The notes beneath the pieces were generated by a model. That model did no database searches and was not told the DNA's origin. It worked only from the letters and a program-made list of their open reading frames with translations. From contig JABGUG010000033.1 of the NCBI GenBank assembly GCA_018646705.1, positions 1-33,930 on the forward strand: a stretch of DNA of 33,930 bases, given 5' to 3'. Below, piece after piece: positions 9,224-17,300 of this stretch. The stretch comes from Candidatus Parcubacteria bacterium (lineage in GTDB: Bacteria > Patescibacteriota > Patescibacteriia > Magasanikbacterales > UBA922). Both the position numbers and the translations under genes were made by a program. Numbering within the stretch: the stretch's first letter is position 1; each line of letters begins with the position of its first letter.

Positions 9224-11071
9224 TTAATGTACGATAACACCTTTTTGCTTGCCAATAGTGTCAGTGGGTATAGAAGTATCTAGGTTGGTTGATGAATGGG
9301 CTATAGGTACACCAATGTAGCCATCTTGCCCAGATATACTTATATTTTCAAGTAATATTGGTGATGTTCCTATCCGCGAGCTTATCGGGGTTATCGCAAG
9401 TTCAAAATATACTCCAGCAGTAGTGTGCTCTGGCAGACTTGAAAGTGACCAAGAAACACGCCTATTTGCAGAATTAAAGGAGATTTGGGCTCCATGAGTC
9501 ACGCTTGTTTTTCCAGTCCAAGATACATAATTTGGTAGCTTAGCAGAAAATACAATATTATCTGCGCGACTTGTGGAATTAGTTATCTGAGCCATGGCCC
9601 AATATTTTGTTTCTTTTCCTACTTGTAGAGGAAGAGGTCCTCGCCCAAGTTGGTCACCTTCGTTTGTGTAATATCTAAGCTCGGTATTAAATAATAACTG
9701 AGTACCAATTGCAATTCGTGATGAGTCTGTGCTTGTTTCATACAAAGCTTTAGAAAGACCAGGAACATTACCTGAAATGGTTGGTGAGAGAAATAATTCT
9801 AGATCCGTACCTCCGGTAGGAGAGTACTTAATTGGTACAAGTAATGATAAATTTACTAATCCACCTGGGTTGATTTGGGATAAGTCTGGTATATTTTTTT
9901 GTGAAATAGTTACCACGTTGTTTGATAGTGAACCACCATTTAGATTAATAAACTTGGTTGTATTAATAATCGACGTAGGTAATGGAATATCAAGAGTTAG
10001 ATTTGATAAAGATACATTGCTGTCATTGCGTATTTGCAGTGATAAAACAGGTATTTCATTTGGTCTAGCAAAATCTATTTCATTATTCCATGAAGTTTGA
10101 ATTTCGAGATGAGGATATACAATATTAAATTCATGAGAAGATGTTTTTTGAGATATGGCTTGATTGTTTATATCCACTGTTGGGGTAATATTTAATTCAA
10201 GTATTTCTTGTTTTGAAGGTAGGTTTACATGAAGTATACCATTTAGTTTTGTTGATTCTTCCGGTTTGAGTTTTTCTATATACCATGAATTATCTTCTAC
10301 TAAACCCTTGAGTGTTTTGGGGTCTGATAATGTTACTCCAGTAGGGAATAAGAGAGGTATTTTAATATTATTTAGGTCTATATCTCCATTATTTATGATA
10401 TCAAGGGTAATAGGCAGAGAAATATTATTTGTTATTTTGTCAGCAAGTTCAATGTTCATTTCTAGTACTGAACCACGTAATATAGAAATATGAGGGCTTA
10501 TCTTTTGTTCTTGTTTTTTTCTTCCTTCCTGAGTGTAGGAAAGAGTTGCAAGTAGTGGGTTTTCAATATCAGGGGTTCCATAAAACCAACCCGAGATAGA
10601 AAATTGTCCGCCATAGGTAGGCTTTATATTTTTAAGGGTAAATATGTTATTATCAAAATCAAACAAGTCTTCCGGTATTACGCTGTCTATTATAAAATTT
10701 TGTGGCAAGATTACATCCAAAACAGGTGAGTTGAGAGTCGTGTTACTGTCATTTCTATAGTTAATGGTATATGTAGTGTATTCTCCACTCAAGATTCGTT
10801 CGTGAGTTGGGCGTACTGATAGATACACAAGGTCTGTTACACTTGGGTCGTACATCAACCAAGACAAAGATCCTGCAAGTAATATAATCATTGAAAAGAG
10901 TAGGGTAACATCAAATATAAAAAGTTTACGTGCATGCATGAACTTCAAATGATACTTCTTTTTGTAGTGCATCTCTAGATAATGAATAGGGGATGATATG
11001 AATGCAAAAAACCACTTGTGTGGGGCATGTAACAAATGATGCTTAGATAAGTATTCTTCGACAAATTTCAT
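9224..11071 (-). CDS. Single-pass membrane-anchored protein with DUF11/CARDB-like beta-sandwich repeats
   Basis: Hydrophobic segment LFIFDVTLLFSMIILLAGSLSWLMY near the N-terminus; repeated TYTINYRNDSNTTLNSPVLDVILP / LPITLDIINNGDIDLNNIKIPLLFPTGV / VLSLQIRNDSNVSLSNLTLDIPLP segments. Confidence 0.7.
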   Translation of the reverse strand: MKFVEEYLSKHHLLHAPHKWFFAFISSPIHYLEMHYKKKYHLKFMHARKLFIFDVTLLFSMIILLAGSLSWLMYDPSVTDLVYLSVRPTHERILSGEYTTYTINYRNDSNTTLNSPVLDVILPQNFIIDSVIPEDLFDFDNNIFTLKNIKPTYGGQFSISGWFYGTPDIENPLLATLSYTQEGRKKQEQKISPHISILRGSVLEMNIELADKITNNISLPITLDIINNGDIDLNNIKIPLLFPTGVTLSDPKTLKGLVEDNSWYIEKLKPEESTKLNGILHVNLPSKQEILELNITPTVDINNQAISQKTSSHEFNIVYPHLEIQTSWNNEIDFARPNEIPVLSLQIRNDSNVSLSNLTLDIPLPTSIINTTKFINLNGGSLSNNVVTISQKNIPDLSQINPGGLVNLSLLVPIKYSPTGGTDLELFLSPTISGNVPGLSKALYETSTDSSRIAIGTQLLFNTELRYYTNEGDQLGRGPLPLQVGKETKYWAMAQITNSTSRADNIVFSAKLPNYVSWTGKTSVTHGAQISFNSANRRVSWSLSSLPEHTTAGVYFELAITPISSRIGTSPILLENISISGQDGYIGVPIAHSSTNLDTSIPTDTIGKQKGVIVH

Positions 11072-11079
11072 ATGTGTAT

Positions 11080-11085
11080 ATTATA
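11080..11085 (-). promoter_or_regulatory. -10 element 8 nt upstream of the ATG at 11071
   Basis: Minus strand TATAAT followed by ATACACAT-ATG; no clear -35. Confidence 0.4.
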
Positions 11086-11118
11086 CATGAGAAGTAAGGA
11101 TTAAGGAATAAGAATACA

Positions 11119-11164
11119 AGTTAGCAAGTAACTAGTTTACTAGTAAACTAGTTACTTGCTAACT
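11119..11164. repeat. Perfect 46-bp palindrome
   Basis: AGTTAGCAAGTAACTAGTTTACTAGTAAACTAGTTACTTGCTAACT equals its own reverse complement. Confidence 0.95.
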
Positions 11165-11181
11165 CTATGTATCCAATAAAA

Positions 11182-11204
11182 AAACCACCTTGCGTTGGTA
11201 GTTT
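11182..11204 (-). terminator. Terminator of the minus-strand HTH gene
   Basis: Minus strand AAACTACC-AACGCAA-GGTGGTTTTTTT (one G-U pair), 14 nt past the stop codon at 11218. Confidence 0.7.
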
Positions 11205-11217
11205 ATGTTTTTATTTA

Positions 11218-11541
11218 TCATTCCTTAATCCTTGTATCTTTCTTTACACTTTTTGTACTTGGAGAGTATAAGGTGTTTTTTATTTTCCACTTATCCACAT
11301 ACTGCCCAATACCGAATTTTTCTGATTTATTCTTCACAGTTGTCTTTTTTTGAGACCATTTTACTAAACTCTCGAAATTTATCTTATATCTACCAGCAAC
11401 TACCACATAAGTAATTTCCTGGTTTTTTATAGCTCTACGGATAGTTTGTGGATTTACCCCAAATAAACGCGCTGCTTCTGATATAGAAACACGAACAATC
11501 TCTTTTTGGTCTCCAGTGGGTTGTGGAATTATGTTATCCAT
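11218..11541 (-). CDS. Small HTH (excisionase/MerR-like) DNA-binding protein
   Basis: SISEAARLFGVNPQTIRRAIKNQEITYVVVAGRYKINFESLVKWSQ; ATG at 11541 preferred over track start 11571. Confidence 0.75.
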   Translation of the reverse strand: MDNIIPQPTGDQKEIVRVSISEAARLFGVNPQTIRRAIKNQEITYVVVAGRYKINFESLVKWSQKKTTVKNKSEKFGIGQYVDKWKIKNTLYSPSTKSVKKDTRIKE

Positions 11542-11561
11542 AGTGATTTTTGTATAGAGTA

Positions 11562-11590
11562 ATATTAACAAATGGGACTATACTTGTCAA
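11562..11590 (-). promoter_or_regulatory. Sigma70-type promoter of the HTH gene
   Basis: Minus strand TTGACA - 17 bp - TAATAT. Confidence 0.65.
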
Positions 11591-11821
11591 GTATTGGTGA
11601 TTTACTAAGTTTTTATTAATCTTATTTAAAAATAGATGTAGGTAATGCTTTATTTGTATATAATATTGTATACAAAGATAAGGTCTATAGGGCTTTACAA
11701 ATAGAGAAGTATATGCTAATCTATACAATTATATATAAAAGTATATAGTAGTTTATACAAAGTAGTAACTTGTAATTTTTAATTAGTAGCTAGTTAGAAA
11801 TTATACTAGTCACACATTACA

Positions 11822-11856
11822 AGTAACTAGTTACTAGTTACTAGTTACTAACTAAC
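11822..11856. repeat. Heptamer array ACTAGTT (3 perfect units plus partials)
   Basis: AGTAACTAGTTACTAGTTACTAGTTACTAACTAAC. Confidence 0.9.
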
Positions 11857-11904
11857 AATAGGTGGATAATTTGTTTGTGTATAGCAAATTTCTGTGTTAT
11901 ACTT

Positions 11905-12031
11905 TTTGCCGTCATACGACTACTATAAACAGTAAATACGATGACTAAAATATAAGCCATACAGTAAAAACCCGTATCTTAATGCCAAATTCCTTTTGTT
12001 ACAGGGATCATTGTTCTACTACGGGCTTTTT
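11905..12031 (+). ncRNA. Candidate small RNA or sigma-gene leader ending in an intrinsic terminator
   Basis: TATACT at 11898-11903; rod: CCCGTA(11971-11976)/TACGGG(12020-12025), AATG(11981-11984)/CATT(12009-12012), ATTCC(11989-11993)/GGGAT(12004-12008), followed by CTTTTT; no ORF. Confidence 0.45.
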
Positions 12032-12043
12032 CTTGTTACTACA

Positions 12044-12087
12044 ACTAGTTACTAGTTACTAGTTACTAGCCACTAGTGTACTAGAAC
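12044..12087. repeat. Heptamer array ACTAGTT (3 perfect and 2 degenerate units)
   Basis: ACTAGTT ACTAGTT ACTAGTT ACTAGCC ACTAGTG followed by TACTAGAAC. Confidence 0.9.
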
Positions 12088-12091
12088 AGGT

Positions 12092-12116
12092 GTAACACTT
12101 TTTTATTTCTTACGTC
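12092..12116 (+). promoter_or_regulatory. Possible ECF-type promoter upstream of the sigma gene
   Basis: GTAAC ... CGTC with 16 nt between AAC (12094-12096) and CGTC (12113-12116); resembles the AAC-N16/17-CGTC ECF pattern. Confidence 0.35.
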
Positions 12117-12123
12117 TTCTATT

Positions 12124-12690
12124 ATGAAGGCCAAATATCGTGAAAAATTACTTGTACACAAGGTACAAGAAAATAAAGATAACGAGGCCTTCGGCGAACT
12201 CTATGATCTTTATATAGAAAAAATATATCGATTTGTATTTATAAAGCTTTCCAATAAAGAAGAGGCAGAGGATATAACGAGTGATGTCTTTCTAAAGACT
12301 TGGAATTATTTGATAGCGGATAAAAAGCAATTGGAAATAAAAAGTTTCAGTGGGCTTATATATCGCATAGCACGTAACACATTGGTAGACTTTTTCAGAC
12401 ATAAAAGTGTAAGACGTGAGTATGGTATTGAAACATTAGAAGATATAGGCGAAGATAGTGAATTGATAGAAAAGATCGATGTAAAACATGAAGTGGATAA
12501 TATAATGCATGTACTTAAGAAAATGAAACGTGAATATCAAGAAATTATTTTACTTAGATACATAGAAGAGTTGAGTATCGCAGAGATAGCAGAAATTTTA
12601 GAAAAAAGAAAAACAAATGTTCGTGTGACACTTCACCGTGCATTGAAAATTTTAAAAGAATTACTTTCTAAGGAGGCAAGTCGTTTATGA
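12124..12690 (+). CDS. ECF-type RNA polymerase sigma factor (sigma-70 family)
   Basis: Region 2: FGELYDLYIEKIYRFVFIKLSNKEEAEDITSDVFLKTW; region 4: YQEIILLRYIEELSIAEIAEILEKRKTNVRVTLHRALKILK. Confidence 0.95.
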   Translation: MKAKYREKLLVHKVQENKDNEAFGELYDLYIEKIYRFVFIKLSNKEEAEDITSDVFLKTWNYLIADKKQLEIKSFSGLIYRIARNTLVDFFRHKSVRREYGIETLEDIGEDSELIEKIDVKHEVDNIMHVLKKMKREYQEIILLRYIEELSIAEIAEILEKRKTNVRVTLHRALKILKELLSKEASRL

Positions 12691-14027
12691 GAGAACTCAA
12701 ACGACAATTAAAAGAAGTTCGAAAAAAGACAGGTCTGGTAAATCCAGATCGTTCTTGGGTTTTGGAAAATAAACAAAGACTTTTTGATCAGATTTCTAAT
12801 ACTACTGTTGTTGTTGAAAAAGAAAAGAAACAGAAAACTCCAGAAAATATGCAATATGCATGGCTTAGTTTTACACGTAAGGCAAAAGTATTTTTACCAC
12901 AAAACATGGCCACTTTGGCACGACCTCTTGCAACAGCAGTGCTTGCACTTATGCTTACGACTGGTGGTTGGGTTGCTAGCGCATATGCTGAACCAGGAGA
13001 TGTGTTCTGGGGAACAAAAGAAGCATTTGGTGCTGTTGTAGAGCAGGGCCGCCTTGCTTTTACGCCAGACAATGAAGAGGCTTCACTCCATCTTGAATTT
13101 GCAAGCAAGAGAGCAAAAATATTGCAACAAGTGGTAGATATAGAAAATATCGATCCAGTAAAAAAGAAAAAAATGGTACAAAAGGCTGTGGAAGATGTTG
13201 AGAAGAAGCTTGCGTCAGCAGACGAGAGCTTGCAAAATTCAACTCCTGAAAAAGCATCGGGAATGGTGAAAGACGTTTCTCTAAAGACAAAAGAAATTTC
13301 AAAAACTTTAAAAGAAACAGCAGATAAAGTTGAGGCCGAAGATAGTGAATTTGCAAAAGATATAAATAAAACAGCAACTGAATCAACAAAAAAGAGTCTT
13401 GAGATGGTTGAAACTGTGGTTCAAAAGAAAACAGAAGCACAGCTTGAAATATCTGAAGATGAAAAAAATGTTATTAAAGAGCATATCGATGGTGTGGTAG
13501 AGGATTTGAAAGAAGATGTTGAAGAGGCTCAAACTCAAGCAGAAGAATTGACTGAAGGAGTTGAATCAGGAATTATAAATGAACACGAGCTTGTCACTTC
13601 CACTGCAATTATGGTGGTAGAAGACGAGGTGGTTGAGGGTGATACATCAACAAGCACTTCTGAAAATTCTGAAATCGAAGTAATTGTAGAAGATTCTTTA
13701 TCAACAAGCACTCCTGAAATCGATAATAAAGATAATGAAGAAGCAGGGGATGCAAATGAAGGCCTTATGGAATCAGGTGAAAAAGTAAAAAATGTGGTTC
13801 AGTTGATCGACGATGCTGTTGATTCGTTTGATGGAGATGTGGAAGATGTGGATGTGCTCGTAGAAGAAAATCTGCTCGAAGCAATCCAAAAAACACAAGA
13901 ACTTAATGATTCTGTAGAAAAAGCGATTGAGGATGTTGGCAAAACTATTGAAGAGTTTTTACCACAAATTAGTAATAGTGGTTTGAGAGATGGTGAGACA
14001 CAAAAAGTAGAAAATATTGAAGAGTAA
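12687..14027 (+). CDS. DUF5667-like membrane protein, candidate anti-sigma/surface sensor
   Basis: 4-nt overlap with the sigma gene; cytoplasmic N-terminus, one hydrophobic segment, then AYAEPGDVFWGTKEAFGAVVEQGRLAFTPDNEEASLHLEFASKRAKIL (DUF5667-like); acidic Ser/Thr-rich C-terminal half. Confidence 0.75.
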   Translation: MRELKRQLKEVRKKTGLVNPDRSWVLENKQRLFDQISNTTVVVEKEKKQKTPENMQYAWLSFTRKAKVFLPQNMATLARPLATAVLALMLTTGGWVASAYAEPGDVFWGTKEAFGAVVEQGRLAFTPDNEEASLHLEFASKRAKILQQVVDIENIDPVKKKKMVQKAVEDVEKKLASADESLQNSTPEKASGMVKDVSLKTKEISKTLKETADKVEAEDSEFAKDINKTATESTKKSLEMVETVVQKKTEAQLEISEDEKNVIKEHIDGVVEDLKEDVEEAQTQAEELTEGVESGIINEHELVTSTAIMVVEDEVVEGDTSTSTSENSEIEVIVEDSLSTSTPEIDNKDNEEAGDANEGLMESGEKVKNVVQLIDDAVDSFDGDVEDVDVLVEENLLEAIQKTQELNDSVEKAIEDVGKTIEEFLPQISNSGLRDGETQKVENIEE

Positions 14028-14080
14028 TAAAATAAGTGATTATTCATTTTATTCATTAATTTAATTAAGTCCACGCCCTG

Positions 14081-14378
14081 TCACGTAAAATCGTCTACGC
14101 GATCACGTGATATACATACTGTACGGCCATGGTCTCTCAGGAGATTTTTCTGAGAGGTCAAATGCCATACAGTATCGCCACGTAAAATCGTTTATACGAT
14201 CACGTGGCAAGGGCAATATCTGACTGTGGCCAGTCGGATATCTCTCATCCCGGTTTATTATCGGGAGATCCCACTTGACCAAAAGGTCGGGTCTCGCAAG
14301 AGGCGTCAAAGTGGTTATTAATTCCGCCTTATTGCGTTGACGTTCTAGTTCTAAACTCGGAATGCGCATCGTAATAAG
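14081..14378 (+). promoter_or_regulatory. Highly structured 5' leader RNA of the S-layer-like gene
   Basis: Contiguous hairpins at 14081-14110, 14116-14175, 14177-14208, 14216-14241, 14245-14268, 14271-14314, then crossing helices 14321-14326/14358-14363 and 14328-14336/14370-14378; no terminator before the ATG at 14392. Confidence 0.75.
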
Positions 14379-14391
14379 ACAAAGGTTATTT

Positions 14392-17300
14392 ATGACAGAT
14401 GTATTTAAATTCGGTAAAAAACTCTTTACATTTTCTGTTGTTGCAGTAACAATCGTATGGAGCATGGGCCTTGCAGCTCTTGTCCCTGCTACTGCTTACG
14501 CTGAAACTTGTGTAGAGCTTGAAGCCGGAGATTTGTTTAAAGTTCCTGGTGGCGCTGCCGTTTATATGGTTACCGCTGACATGGACTCTATGTATTTCCC
14601 AAGTGAGGAAATATTTGAAAGTTGGAATCTCGATTTCGGTGACGTTACTGAGATTGCAAACACATGTTTTGACATGTACGAGCAAGCAACCCCAGCTGGC
14701 GTAAGTTATCGCCCTGGTACTTACTTACTCAAACGTGTTGAATCTCCTTCAATCTACGTTGTATTGTCTGGCAATCAACGTCAGAAGGTAGAAAGCCCAT
14801 CAGCTCTTGCAGCTCTTTACGGTGATAACTGGGGCGTACTTGTACGTGATATCCCATCATATTACTGGAGCAACTATGTAGCTGCTGAAGGCGAACTTAC
14901 TTCAGCTGTACCACACGATGGTATGATTGTACGTAAGACAGGTGAAACTACTGTTTATCAAGTCATGGACGGTATGCTATATGAGGTCACTGGCCTCGAA
15001 GCTGCTGGTATGATGGATTTCGGTGGTGTTAAAGGTTATGAAGTTGCAGATCTTGGTGGTCTTGCTGTTGCTGCTACTACAGTAACTGTTACAAGTATCT
15101 TCGAAGATCCTACACAACTTGGTAACATGCCTGATACTCCAATTGCTACAGGTGGTGATGTTATGGTTAGTTTGAGTGCAAATACTCCAGCTGCTGGTGA
15201 CATCCTATCTGATTCTTTAGCAAATGAATATCCACAAGGTAATATTTCTTTCACCACAGTAAACTTTAAAGCTGGTAGTGATGATGCTGTAGTTAAGACA
15301 GTTAAATTCACTCGTTCTGGCATTTCTAGTGATACTGATCTTGGTAGTTTGTATCTCTATGATGGTGATACAAAACTTGCTGAGTACAACAGTTTCAACA
15401 GCAAGGTAGTTACATTTACCAACAATAGTGGACTTTTCACTGTTCCTGCTGGCACAACTAAATCTATCACTCTTCGTGGTGATTTGGTACGTAGTGATCC
15501 TTCTGTGCTTTCTGGAAAGAAAATTGCATTTGGTATTGTTTCTAGTGATCATGTAGTAGTAGACGGTGGTGTTGTTACAGGTTCATTCCCTGCTACAGGT
15601 AATGTAATGACAACTACTGCTGTTGCTGATCTTGGTCATGTATATCTAACAAGTTATACAACATTCCCAGCTACTGTAAAAGCTGATGAAGCTAACAAAG
15701 AGTTCTGGAGAATGACTATGACTGCTGACGCACAAGACATGGAAGTTCGTTACCTCAAACTTACCATGGTAGGTACTATTGCTGTTACTGACGTTGCAAA
15801 CCTTAGACTTGAGTCTAATGGTGTGCAAGTTGGTAGTGCTATGGATCTTTCAAGTAACAATACTGTTATCTTTGATCTTGGTAGCGATCCTATCGCTATC
15901 CCAGCTGGTCAAAGTCGTGTTGTTGTCCTTCGTGGTGACATGATGGGCGGATCAGGACGTGCTATGAAATACAGTATCCAACGTATCTCAGATATTGTTG
16001 CATATGATATGGAATATCTTGTTCCTGTAAGCGTTGCAAAAGATGCATTAACTACAGCATTTAGTCTTATCCAACCTGAAACAGGCGATGGAACAAATGT
16101 TGACAGTGGTACATTGACCGTAGGTCTTGCTACTGAATCACCAACAGGAAATATTCCTGACGGCGGTACAAATGTAGAGTTTGCTAACTTTACATTCGAA
16201 GCTACAGGTGAAAATGTAAAAGTTGATAACCTTGTAGTTAGTTGTAATGGTAGTGATGCTACTGACTATGTAGACAATTTGAAACTTCTTTTGAATGGTA
16301 CACAGGTCGGTACAACTGACACCACACTTTTGTGTGATGACGCTGCTACAGATTCAACTACATTTACATTTGGTAACACATTTATAGTTCCTGCAGGTAC
16401 TCTTGCAAACTTAAAGGTTGTTGCTGATACTAATGATACTACTGTTGCTGCAGACGCTACATTTGCTATGGATCTTGTTGCTGGTTCTAGTAATGCACAA
16501 GGTCAAACAACTATGACTGCTCTTAGCACTACTGCTGAGACAGGTCGTACGCTAACAGTAAAATCAGGTGTTGTCTCTATTGCTGAGAATGCATCATTTG
16601 GTGATAAGACTTCTACAAATCCAACTGGTACAGTAAATGCAAAAGAAGTACAAGTTGCTTCATTTACTATTACTGCTGGATCTGCTGAGGCTGCAGATGT
16701 AACACAAATTCAGTTATCAGATAATACTACAGGTCAATCTGCTAATTATCAGAATTTGAAGATTAAAAATGGTGATACTCAGATTGGTTCAACTATTAAT
16801 AGTTTGAACTCTTCTGCAAGTACATACTCATTTACACCTGCTACTGCTATTCGTATCGAATCAGGTCAGCAGTATGTAGTAGATGTATATGCAGATATTA
16901 AGAGTAGTGCTACTGAAGCAGGTAATGTTGCTTACGCACCTTTTAACTACAATACAAATGCTATTACAGCTACAGGTGTATTGACAAATTCAAGTGCAAA
17001 CTCAAGTAACAGTGAAACTGCAATGCAAGAGCAATATATTGCTTCAAATGGTAACCTTACAGTTACTGTTGATGGTGATACTGCTAATGCAGCACAATTG
17101 GTACTTGGTTCATTACAGCAAGAGCTTGGAACATTCAAGCTTGAAGCTGATGCTGCTGAAGATATCAATGTAACTGATCTTGTAGTCTCTGTATCTACTA
17201 CTGATACTGAACAGGGTACACTTCAGAATTTGACAATGTATATTGATGGCGAAGCATATGGTCCAACTGTTAATCTTCCACTAGCTGTAAGTACAGGAAC

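Noticed and set aside
11291-11869. Replication origin (DnaA-box-like TTATCCACA at 11291-11299 and TTATCCACC at 11861-11869, AT-rich DNA, tandem repeats)
   Set aside because: The perfect box lies inside the HTH coding sequence (VDKW), only two boxes were seen, no dnaA/dnaN is nearby, and gene-strand layout gives no origin-like switch. GC-skew of the full genome would decide.
11822-12087. CRISPR-like array
   Set aside because: Units are 7 bp with no spacers, and no cas genes are present.
13640-13730. Repeat STSTSENSEIEV / STSTPEIDNK in the DUF5667-like protein as a phase-variable tract
   Set aside because: The DNA copies (TCAACAAGCACT) are only two and well separated, so slippage is unlikely; probably low-complexity linker sequence.
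14362-14391. Upstream start of the S-layer ORF at 14362
   Set aside because: It lies within the crossing helices and lacks a Shine-Dalgarno, whereas ATG 14392 has AAAGG 6 nt upstream and gives a cleaner signal peptide.
14103-14465. Minus-strand ORF (120 aa) across the S-layer leader
   Set aside because: It runs antisense to strong hairpins and the S-layer start, has no recognisable domain, and is explained by the inverted repeats.
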